Assembly (NCBI RefSeq): GCF_963676685.1
Contig: NC_092357.1
Coordinates: forward strand, 64,342,958 to 64,406,957
Source: Mytilus edulis
Lineage: Eukaryota > Mollusca > Bivalvia > Mytilida > Mytilidae
DNA: 64,000 nucleotides
Reading direction: 5' to 3'
Every line of letters starts with the position of its first letter. Positions within the stretch are counted from its first letter, which is position 1. This document shows positions 24,801 to 35,439 of this stretch, one piece after another. The position numbers and the translations under genes are program-made. Under the pieces are notes generated by a model. That model ran no database searches. It worked only from the letters and a program-made list of their open reading frames with translations, and was not told where the DNA came from.

Positions 24801-27050
24801 AACTGTTACAACATTTTGCTTTTTTTGAAATATTAAGGCTTTTCTACCTCATGCATAGATTACCTTAGTTGTATTTGGCAAAACTTTTAGGAATTTTGGT
24901 CCTCGATGCTCTTCAACTTTATACTTTATTTGGCCTTTTTAACTTTTTTGGATTCGAGTGTCACTGATGAGTCTTTTGTAGACGAAACGCGCGTCTGGCG
25001 TATATACAAAATTTAGTCCTAGTATCTATGATGAGTTTATCTATATACTGTGAATTCATTCATTTTCGTGGATACCAATTTTCGTGGTTTAAAGAAAATT
25101 TGCCTATTCGTGAATATTCATCATTAGGTCTTTCCACTTTTCCGTGGAAAGACCTATTGCTTTTCTTCTGATTATTATTTTTTTTTTTTTTTTCTTCCGC
25201 CTAATTTTTTTCCCTCGCTGTTTTTTTGTTTTGCAAGATGTCGCTTAGAAATTTGGAATATGATATCGAACAGTTTATACGCTTTTGAAACCAACTCTGC
25301 TAAACCGAATACTTTACCATATAAGAGTTATCTCCCCGAACACTGTTTTTCTTGTTATCTCTAAGGCTTCGCAACCGTATAAGAAACCGACAAATTTATT
25401 TTTCCAAATTGCTCGTTACATCCTCAGGATGTTCTGTTTTTTTTGACCGAAGCCGTATATAGATTCCATATGAGAGTTTTCCCCCCTTTTATGTTTGATA
25501 TTAGAATATGCATTTCTAACTGGTAAACCATAAGTGATAGAGGCCTAGGGTCTTTTGATTTGAGGTCCTTGGTTCAAAACAATGAAAATTAGGTCAAGGT
25601 CAAAGGTCAAGGTCATGTTCAAAATTTTGAATTTGGCTTGTTATCTCTCATTTTTAGAAATCTTATAAGATATCGACAAAATATTTTCACACAATTTTTA
25701 GTCGCGACATGTAGTTACACATAAATTTTAGTCGAAAGGATAAGTAGATGTTTGATGCGAGTTTTCCCCCCTTTTATATCTAATATCAGTTGTATGGTAA
25801 TATAACTCATAAACAATATAAAGTAAATACCTAGAGTCTTTTAATTTGAGGTCCTTGGTTTATGACCTTGAAATTGAGCTCAAGGTCATATGTTAATTTA
25901 ACGTTCTAGATTTTGACCTTTGCTTTTACCTCATATGTATTCATGTTAAAGCTATCAGACTTTTTGCATTAGGTTGCAAGCAATATGACGTTGAAAAAGC
26001 TAACCGGAAGTGACCTTTTGTAAACCGGAAGTAGCTAATTTTTGTAATAAATTGTTGTAAAAGTATGTAAAACCATATATTTTTGGAATCAGCGTCAAGT
26101 AAACTATAAGACAATACCGGAAGTAACATATTTTGAACCGGAAGTAGAAAATTATCTCCCTTATTTATATCTTCTTGTGTAGAAACCTTATATTTTTTGA
26201 ATCAGCGTACAATAAGTTGTCATTTGACGTTAAAATTGACATTTAAAACCAAATTCAAATATTTTCATATAAAAAAAATCATTACTGGTGGAAAGACCAT
26301 CAATGGTTCTCTGAACAATTGGTTTTTAATTATCATTATTATTGTTATTATTATTATACAGTATTCATAACAGCGCATTATATAATATTAAAAGTGCCCT
26401 AAGCGCGTTACAACATATATCTATTCACATATATAAGTATTACCAAAAAAATATATACGCCCATGTTAAAAACTTCTAAATCAAACAGATTTTAGAAATA
26501 TAGCATTGATAAACAATAAAATGTATAAATAATGGGCATGATAAAATTAATAAAAAAATCAATGCAGCGAGAAACTCCCACATCCGGAGGCGTCCTTCGG
26601 CTAGTTATTAAGGAGATATTGAATCTGTAAAAAATGTTAAACTTCAAAAATATTTGCTAATGAAAATTCGAATTTAACTAATAAAAGTAAGTTTAAAATT
26701 CAAAGTCTGCATGCTTTCCTTCAGAAGAGGATTATTCGTTGAACAACACAATTATTGGTTCTCCTGTACCCACGAAATCCACGAAATTTGATATCCAACG
26801 AATATAAATGAATCCACAGTACTAGACGTTTTCTCAAACACTTACCATTAACTGTATTTTGTATGACTTCCTTGTTAAAAATCTCTCTCAGTCGTTGATT
26901 CAAATTCGACATATTAAATTCAGCATACAGAGGAGCTGTAGCTTTATTATTCAATAAAGGAATCTGTACGTTTGTTTTTCCGTCAGCGGCACAAATTGCG
27001 AAAGACATCGAGCAGTAGAAAAGCCAAACAACACTGTGCATAGCAGACAT
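18805..27050 (-). CDS. Secreted C-type lectin domain protein, 4 exons
   Basis: Minus-strand exons: 27050-26846, 21637-21555, 20177-20084 and 19049-18805. All have GT/AG borders and phases 1, 0, 1 that fit, giving 208 aa. Exon 1 encodes a signal peptide (MHSVVWLFYCSMSFAICA, with a second Met at 27050) and a spacer of about 45 residues. The lectin domain follows, residues 71-206, with the six cysteines of a long-form domain: C71, C82, C99, C179, C195 and C206. Family landmarks are PGAYLANFET (102-111), GDWRWI (145-150) and the terminal YICE. The sugar/calcium site is degraded: GPD at 168-170 replaces EPN/QPD, and FYD at 190-192 replaces WND, so calcium-dependent sugar binding is doubtful. Mussels have large sets of such secreted lectins acting in immunity or feeding; a role here is inferred. 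The start at 27041 is as likely as 27050. The introns are full of repeats. Confidence 0.85.
19050..20083 (-). other. Lectin intron 3
   Basis: Donor GTAACT at 20083, acceptor CTTATAG ending at 19050. About 1 kb, A+T-rich, no repeat that I recognise. Confidence 0.6.
20505..20780 (+). repeat. Rep-J copy in lectin intron 2
   Basis: Carries 'aaatcgattgggaaaa', 'caaactaaaactgaggga', 'gagaggagaac' and 'ccattttcctggctta', matching 21925-22320 almost along its whole length. Followed at 20860-20945 by a Rep-I scrap ('ccagacgcccgtttagtcc'). Confidence 0.65.
21165..21345. repeat. Rep-I fragment
   Basis: Contains 'cacgcgtttcgtttac' and 'ggttcatcaatgacgctc', the same orientation as the 18.15-kb copy. Confidence 0.6.
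21346..21505. repeat. Rep-D copy
   Basis: Carries 'ggccttttatagctgaata', 'tgcggtatggactttgctca', 'aaggccgtacggtga' and 'agttgtctcattgacaa', matching 33930-34128 and 43540-43692. It ends about 50 bases from lectin exon 2. Confidence 0.7.
21765..22475. repeat. Composite Rep-I / Rep-J / Rep-I block
   Basis: Rep-I at 21765-21930 ('cgccggacgcccgttttga'), Rep-J at 21930-22320, then Rep-I again at 22325-22475 ('gccagacgcgcgctacg'). Rep-J sits between two like-oriented Rep-I units. A similar J-then-I order occurs at 20505-20945. It lies upstream of lectin exon 2, in intron 1. Confidence 0.55.
22476..23120 (-). other. Lectin intron 1 segment; nothing recognised
   Basis: A+T-rich sequence without an open frame, repeat or signal I can support. 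Confidence 0.5.
23125..24295 (-). mobile_element. PLE-A copy: reverse transcriptase tail and complete 3' end
   Basis: The minus strand holds an open frame at 24181-23762 (139 codons) that starts at SPSYGVYISQLVRFARV and runs through NLCITEKLLHQGFRYHKL and FTKFYHRYKEII. This is the C-terminal tail that follows the palm in Penelope-like RTs. The part before it (24295-24182) reads KLNTK.YDKRDDFSF. The catalytic core is missing (5' truncation). The 3' UTR extends to the family terminus near 23125. It lies in intron 1 of the lectin, same strand. The frame is the best preserved piece of this family here but cannot be active alone. Confidence 0.75.
24832..25040. repeat. Rep-I fragment, opposite orientation
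   Basis: Carries 'tgctcttcaactttatac', 'gtcactgatgagtc' and 'gacgaaacgcgcgtctggc'. This is the reverse of the 18-22 kb copies and the same sense as 29578-29755. Confidence 0.65.
25047..26822. mobile_element. Rep-H element split by an insertion
   Basis: The left half (25047-25130) has 'actgtgaattcattcattt' and 'caattttcgtggtttaaag'. The right half (about 26705-26822) has 'gtacccacgaaatccacga' and 'aatgaatccacagtac'. The outer ends are inverted complements (ACTGTGAATTCATT / AATGAATCCACAGT). Between them lie the hairpin-ended element at 25137-26298 and a TTA-rich stretch with a PLE-A scrap (about 26560-26607). The right end stops 24 bases from the splice donor of lectin exon 1. Confidence 0.6.
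25137..26298. mobile_element. Hairpin-ended dispersed element (GGTCTTTCCAC family)
   Basis: The left end is a perfect 11-bp stem hairpin: GGTCTTTCCAC, six-base loop, GTGGAAAGACC. The right end repeats GTGGAAAGACC at 26288-26298. The body of about 1.1 kb holds duplicated stretches ('agttttccccccttttat' near 25477 and 25760; 'gaggtccttggtt' twice) and no credible frame. I recognise the wording as a common bivalve repeat from memory, which is not a database result. Confidence 0.6.
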
Positions 27051-27113
27051 ATTTGAAATTTGTGTACAACTGAACAGTGGAAAACTGTACGACTATGCAC
27101 ACAAGCCTATACC

Positions 27114-27119
27114 TTTATA
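27114..27119 (-). promoter_or_regulatory. TATA box candidate of the lectin gene
   Basis: TATAAA on the minus strand, about 65 bases upstream of the first ATG (27050). A TCAGTT initiator-like word lies at 27073-27068. The position suits a core promoter; no other element was identified. Confidence 0.4.
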
Positions 27120-27122
27120 GTG

Positions 27123-27482
27123 ATCATTTGAAGTGCGAACATCCGAATATTGTAATTATGTTGTAATTTAACAGTACATGGTGGGCGTTAGTTCAACAAA
27201 TGCATCATTGATTGTCTTATTGACTAGGCGTTATAGAGTTGCACCCTATTCATCACTTGTGTTATAGATATAATTAAAAATTGTACTTCCTTGCTAATAA
27301 GTTAACTCCCAAGACAGTCGAGTGTCATCAAATATCAACCAATTGTAAGTGTTTCTGTGATTGGTTCTAACTTTAATTATAAGTGTTTGTTCAATTGCCA
27401 TCAAGATTAAAGTACATTTGTAGTGACATGACAAAATATAATGATAAACAGAAACGATTTACGTAATTTTATGTCAAAACAT
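27123..27482. other. Lectin upstream region; nothing recognised
   Basis: About 360 bases of A+T-rich flank between the lectin promoter and a LINE-T fragment. No further motif that I can support. Confidence 0.4.
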
Positions 27483-29140
27483 CAGACCTAAAAATAAATA
27501 ACCATGAAATTAAAATACATGATATAAACAAATTATATCTGTTTTTCAGTGTATATATATAGTCTCAAAACATGTTAAAGAAGCAACAGCAAAATCTAAT
27601 ATATATGAAAAGTTAAATAAAATTATGTGTTTAATTACATGCATGCATGCTTATGTTTGTTTGTGTTATGTTTTATTTATGTTCATGTACATGTACCACT
27701 GTCAGGTTTGTGTATATATTTTGTTTATTACATGCACTTATCTCACACATGATCATGTATCATAGTTTTTATAGTAATCATAAAATCATACAACTAATGA
27801 AAATATGTTGTAAATATGAGGTGAAACAAATATATCTTCTTTTTGCATCTATGTAAAAAAAAAACCATTCAAACTCAAAATTTAACAGTGGGTGAAAATC
27901 TACATATAATATATTGTATAACTAAACTGTCAAGTTTATGCCAAAAAAGGGAAAATAGAAAGATTACAATTATGGACAAAAAAATCAAAAATGTAACATT
28001 CTTTTCATGCAAGAGTCACATTTTATAGGAAAAAAAAAATGAAAAATCAATAAATAATGAGTTTGATGGTAAAATGTTTCATAGTTATGGTAACACACAA
28101 TCAAAAGGGGTATCGATCTATGTGAAAAATAATTTAAAATGTAAGACAATAAATGAGATAAAAGATACAGAAGGCAGAATAATTTTGAAGAACATAGAAA
28201 TAAATAACAACATTTTTACTTTAATAAATGTATATGCTCCAAATCAACACAAAAACAGAAACAAATTTTCAAAAAGGTTCAAAATATAATTGAAAACAAT
28301 CGCTTAGGTATTCTTATACTTGGAGGTGACATGAACGAAACCCTATCAATTAATAAAAAAAAAAACTAATAATATCTCACGAAACAACAAACCAGTTAAT
28401 AGATTTAAAAAATTAATAAAGAACAATAATTTAACAGTTATATGGAGAGAACTTCATCCAAATACAAGTAAATTCACATGGAGAAGGAAAAATGATATAA
28501 AAATAGCCAGTAGAATTGACTTCTTTTTAATAAGTCCTGATATAAGACCGCATGTTATGAAAGCAGATATTCGACCTGTAATGATCTCATATACTGATCG
28601 CCAAGCCATTTCAATACAAGTTAGACAAAATTCGGAAGAAACAATCGAAAACTATAAAAAAAAAAACATTCACCAAAAATTTGAAAACACTCTGGGATAT
28701 GTTTAAATTAGAGGTAAGAACCGCAACTCAAACTTACTGCAAACAAAGGTCATCTGAAAATAAAAATGATATAAAAAATTTAGAAATAAAATTAAGAAAA
28801 TTAAATGAAAAAACAAATGCAAGCCCAACTATGGAAAAACAAATTGAAACCATTGAAAACAAACTTAAAAACCTCTACTTAAATAAAGTTAAAAGTGCAC
28901 ACATAAGATCCAGAGTACAATGGTTAGAAGAAGGATAAAAAAAAACTAAATATTAAAGGCGGTATGCTAAACAACGGCTGGATTTCAAAAACCTATAATG
29001 TATCTCGTGGGATACGACAAGGGTGTACATGCAGTTCTCTTATTTTCACAATAGCAGTAGAAATTCTCGTTAGAAGAAGGATAAAATACACTAAATTCTT
29101 TCTTGGCCTTGAAAAATCAAGATTTACCTATATTTGTACC
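27483..29140 (+). pseudogene. Rearranged LINE-T copy (end of middle ORF plus broken ORF2)
   Basis: Aligned by eye to the full element at 54.1-61.1 kb. 27483-27870 matches the end of the middle ORF; an open frame at 27647-27856 keeps IFCL, IMY, LMK and VKQI.LL in the same frame as the full copy. ORF2 sequence starts near 27890 with GTG where the full copy has ATG. The endonuclease part (28074-28640) has the GGDMNET box at about 28321 but carries indels. A deletion near 28650 joins endonuclease to the linker. Another near 28955 jumps to the RT 'GIRQGC' box. At about 29069 the sequence jumps back to the linker text ending in FFLGLEKSR. Dead copy. Confidence 0.8.
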
Positions 29141-29401
29141 TTTTTAGCATATAGGTGTTTTATTGAATTAATTGGCTTATTTACAAAGTATGTTAAGTAT
29201 AGTGTTCATCACCCTAGAAAAAATTGTATGATTTTATCTCATTAGTTTCTATAGAATACTATTTCTTTTGATGACAGGCATGTTAGTTTTTTGATTGGCA
29301 CCCTCTACTTAAAATATTATATGATCAGCGTTGTATCATTTATTAAAGATTTAGTTATCTTTTTTAGACAGTTTCAAAGAAGGAGCTATTATTTGAATGT
29401 T

Positions 29402-29560
29402 ATAAAATTGAGAATGGAAATGGAGAATGTGTCAAAGAGACAACAACCCGACCATAGAACAGACAACAGCAGAAGGTCACCAACAGGTCTTCAATGTAGC
29501 GAGAAATTCCTGCATCAAGAGGCGTCCTTCAGCTGGCCCCTAAACAAATATATATAGTTA
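29402..29560 (-). mobile_element. PLE-A 3'-terminal fragment
   Basis: Starts at the family terminus 'aaattgagaatggaaatg' and continues through 'gacaacaacccgaccat' to 'cagctggcccctaaac'. Directly followed by Rep-I. Confidence 0.7.
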
Positions 29561-29577
29561 TATTGTTATTCGTTGAA

Positions 29578-29755
29578 TTGTGTTTCCCAGTATTTGGCAC
29601 AACTTTTTGGAATTTTGGATCCTCAATGCTCTTCAACTTTGTACTTGTTTGGCTTTATAAATGTTTTGATATGAGCGTCACTGATGATACTTATGTAGAC
29701 GAAACGCGCGTCTGGTGAACAAAATTATAATCCTGGTACCTTTGATAACTTTTAT
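29578..29755. repeat. Rep-I fragment
   Basis: Contains 'ggcacaactttttggaat', 'ctcttcaactttgtacttg' and 'gacgaaacgcgcgtctgg', then 'aatcctggtacctttgata'. Confidence 0.7.
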
Positions 29756-29974
29756 CCGTCGTTGATTTCAAAATATAGGAACCAATCACTCAAAGTTAGA
29801 AAAGGTACACTTGTGTATCATCTGGTTTTAGTGCCTGAGATTGTGTGTTATAAGTTATTTGTATTTTAATAACATATGGTTCTATCATGTTTCAACATAC
29901 ATGGCATACGAGTCATTTTGTTGGGCAAAACTCAGTAACTTAATAGTTATCAATAATAAAGCAGTACACTTTCC

Positions 29975-30215
29975 GGATTTGTTATAACATGAGCAACACG
30001 ACTGGTGCCACATGTGGGGCAGGATCTGCCTACCCTTCCGGAGCACCTGAGTTCAACCCCAGTTGTTGGTGGGGTTTGTGTTGCTTAATCTTTAGTTTTA
30101 TATGTTGCGTTCTGTGTATTATTGCTTGTCTGTTTGTCATTTTTAGCCATGGCGTTGTCAATTTATTTTCAATTTATGTATTTGACTGTCCCTCTTGTAT
30201 CAATCGTCCCTCTTT
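29975..30215 (+). mobile_element. PLE-B 3'-UTR fragment
   Basis: Starts at 'ccggatttgttataacatg' and carries 'gccacatgtggggcaggat', 'cttccggagcacctgag' and 'tgtctgtttgtca'. The frame read through it (about 90 codons) is a by-product; the same words are frame-broken in the other copies. Confidence 0.65.
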
Positions 30216-31204
30216 AACAGTCTTTTTACATGATACTGATATAAACATGATTCGACATGTTAGACACAAATAGCCTGATAATAATCTTGTAGGTATTCAA
30301 GTAAATTATCGTATTATAAAGGTGTGAACAGTGATTAACATAACATTAAAGTTATGCATCAGTGATCATCACTGCCTCCATTTTTCCTGCCTGTAATTGT
30401 AACCACACAAATTTTCAAAAAATGTCACATTGACTTTCATTTAACATTTCTTTTTCAGAAAGTGAAAAAAAAAAACATATTTAATTGATGATGCTTGCTA
30501 CTCTGTTTCAAAGTAACCAGCTTTTTTAAAAGATCGACTGTTATAAATTGATAGTATAAAAATAACGGAACTTAAATATACGCATTTGTTTTCCATTTTT
30601 TAGATGTTCAATGAAGTATTGTTAAAATAAATACCAACAACTGAACAGTGTGAACATATCTCAATTTACCGAAAGCGAACTATCTGAATAGACCGCAGTG
30701 AGTTAAGTCTGAAATTCAACTGATTGACTGAAAATATCTAAATATATCATTTGTTCAAACTTTTCAGATGATGTGTAGATCTAACTAACCGTTAAAGACT
30801 ATAATTAAATTACTTTTGTTTGTTTCATACAGGCTCATTAGATTTTCCTTTAAACAAAACCCTCAAACACAGAATTTCAGTTCGGGTTATTCATTCATAT
30901 TTTCAAACTTGTTATAATATTTATTGATATTTCACAAATTTAATTCTAAGGTACTTGCACATTATGGAACTTATATCTATACCTTACAACCTAGGTAACG
31001 CAGTCTTATTTTTTTGTAGCTGTTTCATGAGGTTTTTCATGAGCAAACACAAAACGTCATCTGATCATAGTTACTTGAATGACGAGTTATGTTTTATTAT
31101 GTTTTATTATGTAGCGTATTCATCGTTGCTTTTTTTATACATTTTTAGGATATAATTAATCAATTTGAAAGTAATGTTGACCCTTTTATTGAAAGTTTAT
31201 TGAC
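30216..31204. other. Intergenic; nothing recognised
   Basis: About 1 kb of A+T-rich sequence. An open frame of 66 codons near 30955 has no family resemblance. Confidence 0.5.
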
Positions 31205-31400
31205 GTATAGATAAAGGTAACAGTAGTATACCGCTGATTGAAAGTCATTAATCGGTTGAGAGAAAACAAATCCAGGTTTCAAACTAAAACTGAGGATAAC
31301 ACATCAACTATAATAGGAAAACAATGAAACAACCGAAACACTTAAGTGCAACTAAAAACCAAACGACAATCCTTAGTATTAAGAATAATTCCTACTTTTG
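31205..31400 (+). repeat. Rep-J copy
   Basis: 'ggtaacagtagtataccgct', 'caaactaaaactgagga' and 'caactataataggaaaac' match the copies at 9.1, 20.5 and 21.9 kb. Confidence 0.6.
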
Positions 31401-31716
31401 CAAACAGTATATTATAAAAAAAAATTACCATACAATTAATATACATGTCTGCATAGAAGTGAAGACTAACCACGATATGAAAATCGACCACGTAAACAAC
31501 CTATGTCAGCAATATAAATAATAATAGCTACCGTAAGAATTTTTTGACGATTTTGATTTTTTTAAGCTATATTGGCAATCACAATCCACATAAATTGAAT
31601 GGAAAATCGAACTTAATATGTAATTCCTTATATACATTCAGAAAAAAATATATGTATATGTACGTTGTACACTCTGTTGTAGGATTACTCAATGTCAAAT
31701 TTATATAATTCAATTT

Positions 31717-31925
31717 TGGATATAACGCGTCTACTGATTGGCCGACATTATTTTGTTATCAGCCCATAGACATAAATATGTCATGTGACCGTGACGTCAT
31801 CGACGTTTTTTCATGGTTTTCTACGGTTTTAAATGGAATTTGGAATTAAATCATATGACATGACTGTAATATTTTTTCTGTCTATTCGAAATAACATTAC
31901 AAAAATGTGGTGCACACTTTAATCA
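31717..31925 (+). repeat. Rep-C copy 2
   Basis: 'aacgcgtctactgattggcc' to 'aaaaatgtggtgcacactt', with CATGTGAC and TGACGTCA retained at 31782-31800. Confidence 0.7.
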
Positions 31926-33079
31926 AGAGAGTTTCAAAATACTTTTTTTTTAATTTTCAATAGTAAATATACAAGATAAAAAAGGTTATGCTGAAAAATC
32001 GAAAGTTGAAAATCGTTCTACTGTAATCAGCCAGATTACCGTTACAATTACCGATGAGGCAAATCTTATCGTTAACATGCTCATTGTTAATGTCGTTTTA
32101 ATCTGTTTCACGAAATTAAAGCTGATAAGATGAAAACTATGTTAAATGTTTGAATTTACAGAACAGTTTATGATATATTAGTAAGACAAATGCATTGCAA
32201 ATGTTTTAATGGAAGCATATTGTTTTCAAATTATAATAAATAATAACATTTTAAGACAATGTAATTCCCTTATTTGGTGTACCTTCTCATAAGTTTACAA
32301 TATATCCAATCACAGGAGGATTGGACCTATCTTTAAAATTTGATTTTAGATTGTTTTTCTCTAAAGGAGGAGACCGATTCCATTGAGCGGCAAAGTCGGA
32401 AATATTTGTGAAATGATGTATAAATGTTTTTTTTTTTACTGCCTGAATTTGTCTTTGAAACAATTTCTTTTTTCTACAAAAAGCGACATTTTTTTTTAAA
32501 TAATATACAAATTTAAGATTGTTATCGATCCGTGTCTTTTACGCTTTCGTAAATCCTAAGTCGACGAACTGTTCGCGAAATCCAAATGAAAGGAAGAAGA
32601 ACAGACAGAAAATAAGACATTAGTTAGGCCTATAAGGATCCTGTATTGTTTTGTAAGTGTAATATTTTGTTAAAGTAAACGACATATACCCTTTTAATTG
32701 AGGCACATTACTGTACAAAAAAAAAATGAACGTTGAACGTGTCAAACTGATCATCACCATGTTTATGTGTAAACACAGATACACGACGTCCTGACAGGAC
32801 CATTCCCGATTAAAATATGTCAAAAGTCTGATCAGAATCCTGTGAATCGTGGATGGATATTCAAACTTTAATACAAATTTGTAAAACAATTATTTAATCT
32901 CGACAACAATCAAATGTTGTTCAGGAAACGTCGATATTCAACTGTTCCAAGCGATTTTGTACCGGTTACCCCGTTCTGAATCCGATATAAAACCGATTTG
33001 TATTTTTCGCATGCTAAACTACAACTGAATTCGTCCCGACAGCGTCCCGATTCTACCGAATGTAATTCGACAGATATCA
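31926..33079. other. Intergenic; nothing recognised
   Basis: About 1.1 kb without a gene. From about 32940 the sequence becomes richer in G+C ('accggttaccccgttc') and leads into the duplicated unit. Confidence 0.4.
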
Positions 33080-33929
33080 GACAGTGACCAGACAGTTAAT
33101 CGTCTCTGACGGAAGATATCCGTTAGAAAACTGTCGGCATATTCGGGATGGTCAGGTACTGGCGGAACGTAGCCCATCAAGGTCCACTGTGTCGTATTTC
33201 AAACGGCATTACTGAACTATGTCGTATTGTGTTCTTTTATTGTTGAGACTCTAACGTGGTCATCATTGCCGAATTTCGTATTAATGCCGGGACTGTTCCC
33301 GAGCAGTTTAGACGAAGACAGTTCCCTTCGACAAAAAATGGATGCAATCCGGATTCAATCGGCAGAAAAAACAGCAATAACAAATTTCTCCAGATCATTC
33401 CCGTTCAACAGGACAACGTCCATAAAACACTGAACATTGTACCGATTTTGATCCAATATAACAGAAAATATGACGTCATACATAGTCACGATTGTAATCC
33501 GACTAGACAAAATCGGCTAAGTCTTCACTAATGTACGGGACGCTCTGAACTGTCGGGGTGCTTGGTTGACCCCTCCGCCCCATTTCCGATCCGTATGAAT
33601 CTGTTGCAAACGTATACGACTGTGTTCAGACAATGATAGGATATTCCAGATTATTGAGGATAATAATCTGACTTTTTCGTTTTTCGTGTCTTATCGCTGT
33701 TTGATCTCAGACAGGAGCCAGAATCGGCACTGTGTGAACGTCGCGTTATAGTACATGGTTTAAAAATGACATTTTGAAAACTATGTAAATCTTTTATATT
33801 GAATGAATGGTTTAATTGGCAATCATACTAATCTTCTTTTTTTATATTAAGAATTATTCTTTAGTTATGGAAAGAACGTGAAAGAAAATCTATGTGTTAC
33901 ATATTTGTTTTTCGTTCATTTTTTTTATA

Positions 33930-34128
33930 TAAATAAGGCCGTTAGTTTTCTCGTTTGAATTGATTTATATTGTCATATGGGGGCCTTTTATAGCTGACTA
34001 TGCGGTATGGGCTTTGTGCATTATTGAAGGCCGTACGGTTACCTATAGTTGTTAATTTCTGTGTTATTTTGGTCTATTGTGGACAGTTGTCTCATTGGCA
34101 TTAATAACACATCTTCTTTTTTATAAAA
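33930..34128. repeat. Rep-D copy
   Basis: Nearly full copy: 'aaggccgttagttttctcgt', 'ggggccttttatagctgac', 'tgcggtatgggctttg', 'aaggccgtacggtta', then 'gttgtctcattggcat' and 'acacatcttctttt'. The wording is one I associate with mussel genomes. Confidence 0.7.
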
Positions 34129-34369
34129 ACTAATAATGATTGAAGTTATTCTCAATATCTATCACCCGGAGTAAAAGTGATAACAAGAACTGTTTCACTT
34201 GTCTCACATGATGTTGACACTTATCCTTTCGACACTGATTCAGATAATATATGTTTTGTTTGTATTTTAACTGCAATAAGACAGGATTGTCTTTCTTGTT
34301 TTTGGGAGTTGTGAATTTTGAATTTCGAATTTTGAATTCTTAATTCTGAATTCTGAATTCTGAATGATC

Positions 34370-34520
34370 GTTCTCGGCTTTGGTAAAGAACAGACAAATA
34401 CTAATACACAAGGCACAACATAGAACAGTGAAGACACCAAAATAAATAGGGTTGATCTCAGGTGCATAAGAAGGGTAAGCAGATCCAGCTCTACATGTGG
34501 TATATATCGTGTTGCTAATG
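34370..34520 (-). mobile_element. PLE-B 3'-UTR fragment, minus orientation
   Basis: Minus-strand wording 'ccacatgtagagctggatc' and 'cttatgcacctgagatca' of the family 3' UTR. It abuts a plus-strand copy from about 34525, forming an inverted pair. A small run of 'gaattct' repeats lies at 34319-34365. Confidence 0.6.
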
Positions 34521-34524
34521 ATAT

Positions 34525-35190
34525 ATCTTGACTTACATCTAGAAATTGACAATGAGGGTCGGTTAAAAACAAAACTTTACGACAAAAGAGATGATTTCAG
34601 CTTTCTAATTGTGAACTTTCCATTTCTAAGTAGCAACATTCCAGCAGCACCTGCATAAGGGGTATATATCTCCCAATTGATACGATATTCCCGTGCTTGC
34701 ATTTCCTATCATTATTGTCTTGATAGAGGGTTGCTGATCACAAGGAAGCTATTAAACCAAGAGTTCCAAATGGTGAAGTTGAAAACATCCCTTCGTAAAT
34801 TTTACGGACGCCATCATGAGTTGGTTAACCATTATGGAATAACCGTTTCACAAATGATATCGGATATGTTCCTTACGTCGTATCTACAATTCCCTTCCCT
34901 TTTATGAATGTGACCTACCGAATTAGACTATTTACCGGATTTTGTATCACATAAGCAACACGACGGGTGACATATGTGCAGCAGGATCTGCTTACCCTTC
35001 CGGAGCACCTGAGATCACCCCTAGTTTTTGGTGGGGTTCATGTTGTTTATTCTTTGGATTCTATGTTGTGTCATGTGTACTATTGTTTGTCGGTTTGTCT
35101 TTTTCATTTTTAGCCATGACGTTTTCAGTTTATTTTCGATTTATGAGTTTTACTGTCCCTTTGGTATCTTTCGTACAAATGACACAACAT
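34525..35190 (+). mobile_element. PLE-B copy: reverse transcriptase tail and 3' UTR
   Basis: Translates from about 34525 as YLTSRNW-like debris, or in the family frame as LDLHLEIDNEG, LYDKRDDFSF and VNFPFLSSN, then a TAA-type break, then GVYISQLIRYSRAC. An open frame follows (34677-34907) with RGLLITRKLLNQ, SLRKFYGRHHELVNHYG and VSQM, the C-terminal tail of a Penelope-like RT. The 3' UTR starts near 34935 ('ccggattttgtatcacata'). The palm and catalytic box are absent. A further scrap of the same family is at 35390-35425. Confidence 0.7.
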
Positions 35191-35439
35191 AGAAAACAAA
35201 ATAATAAACAACAAGAATCTCACAAAAAACTAGGGATGACAGACATACAGACAGTTATTCTTCTTTTGAATTTTACTATCAACTATATAAGGTTCTATAA
35301 CTAAACAACACAACATGTTGTGATTATGTTGAACGCATCTATCTCATCGAACTGGAGATAAAGTATACAACATACACATCGCTCTACGTATGCCTCATAT
35401 CTTAGCTCTCATCTAGAAATTGCAAATGAGATCCAAGAG

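Larger units (their letters stand above)
33080..35190. repeat. Local tandem duplication, unit 1
   Basis: The order of landmarks here is repeated in 35440-37085. 'atatccgttagaaa' at 33117, 'gatccgtatgaatctgttgc' at 33588 and 'cagacaatgataggatattc' at 33635 each have a counterpart about 2.35 kb later. 'cccggagtaaaagtgataac' at 34164 has its counterpart at about 36594. The minus-strand PLE-B fragment at 34370 has one at about 36715. The copies are clearly diverged. A Rep-D copy (33930-34128) is only in unit 1, so it inserted after the duplication or was lost from unit 2. Confidence 0.6.

Noticed and set aside
28964-29245. Separate reverse transcriptase gene
   Set aside because: It is the misjoined part of the decayed LINE-T copy at 27483-29140.
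33227-33531. Two overlapping frames of 68 and 91 codons
   Set aside because: The corresponding frames in the duplicated unit (35629-35910) do not align in frame, so no selection for coding is seen.
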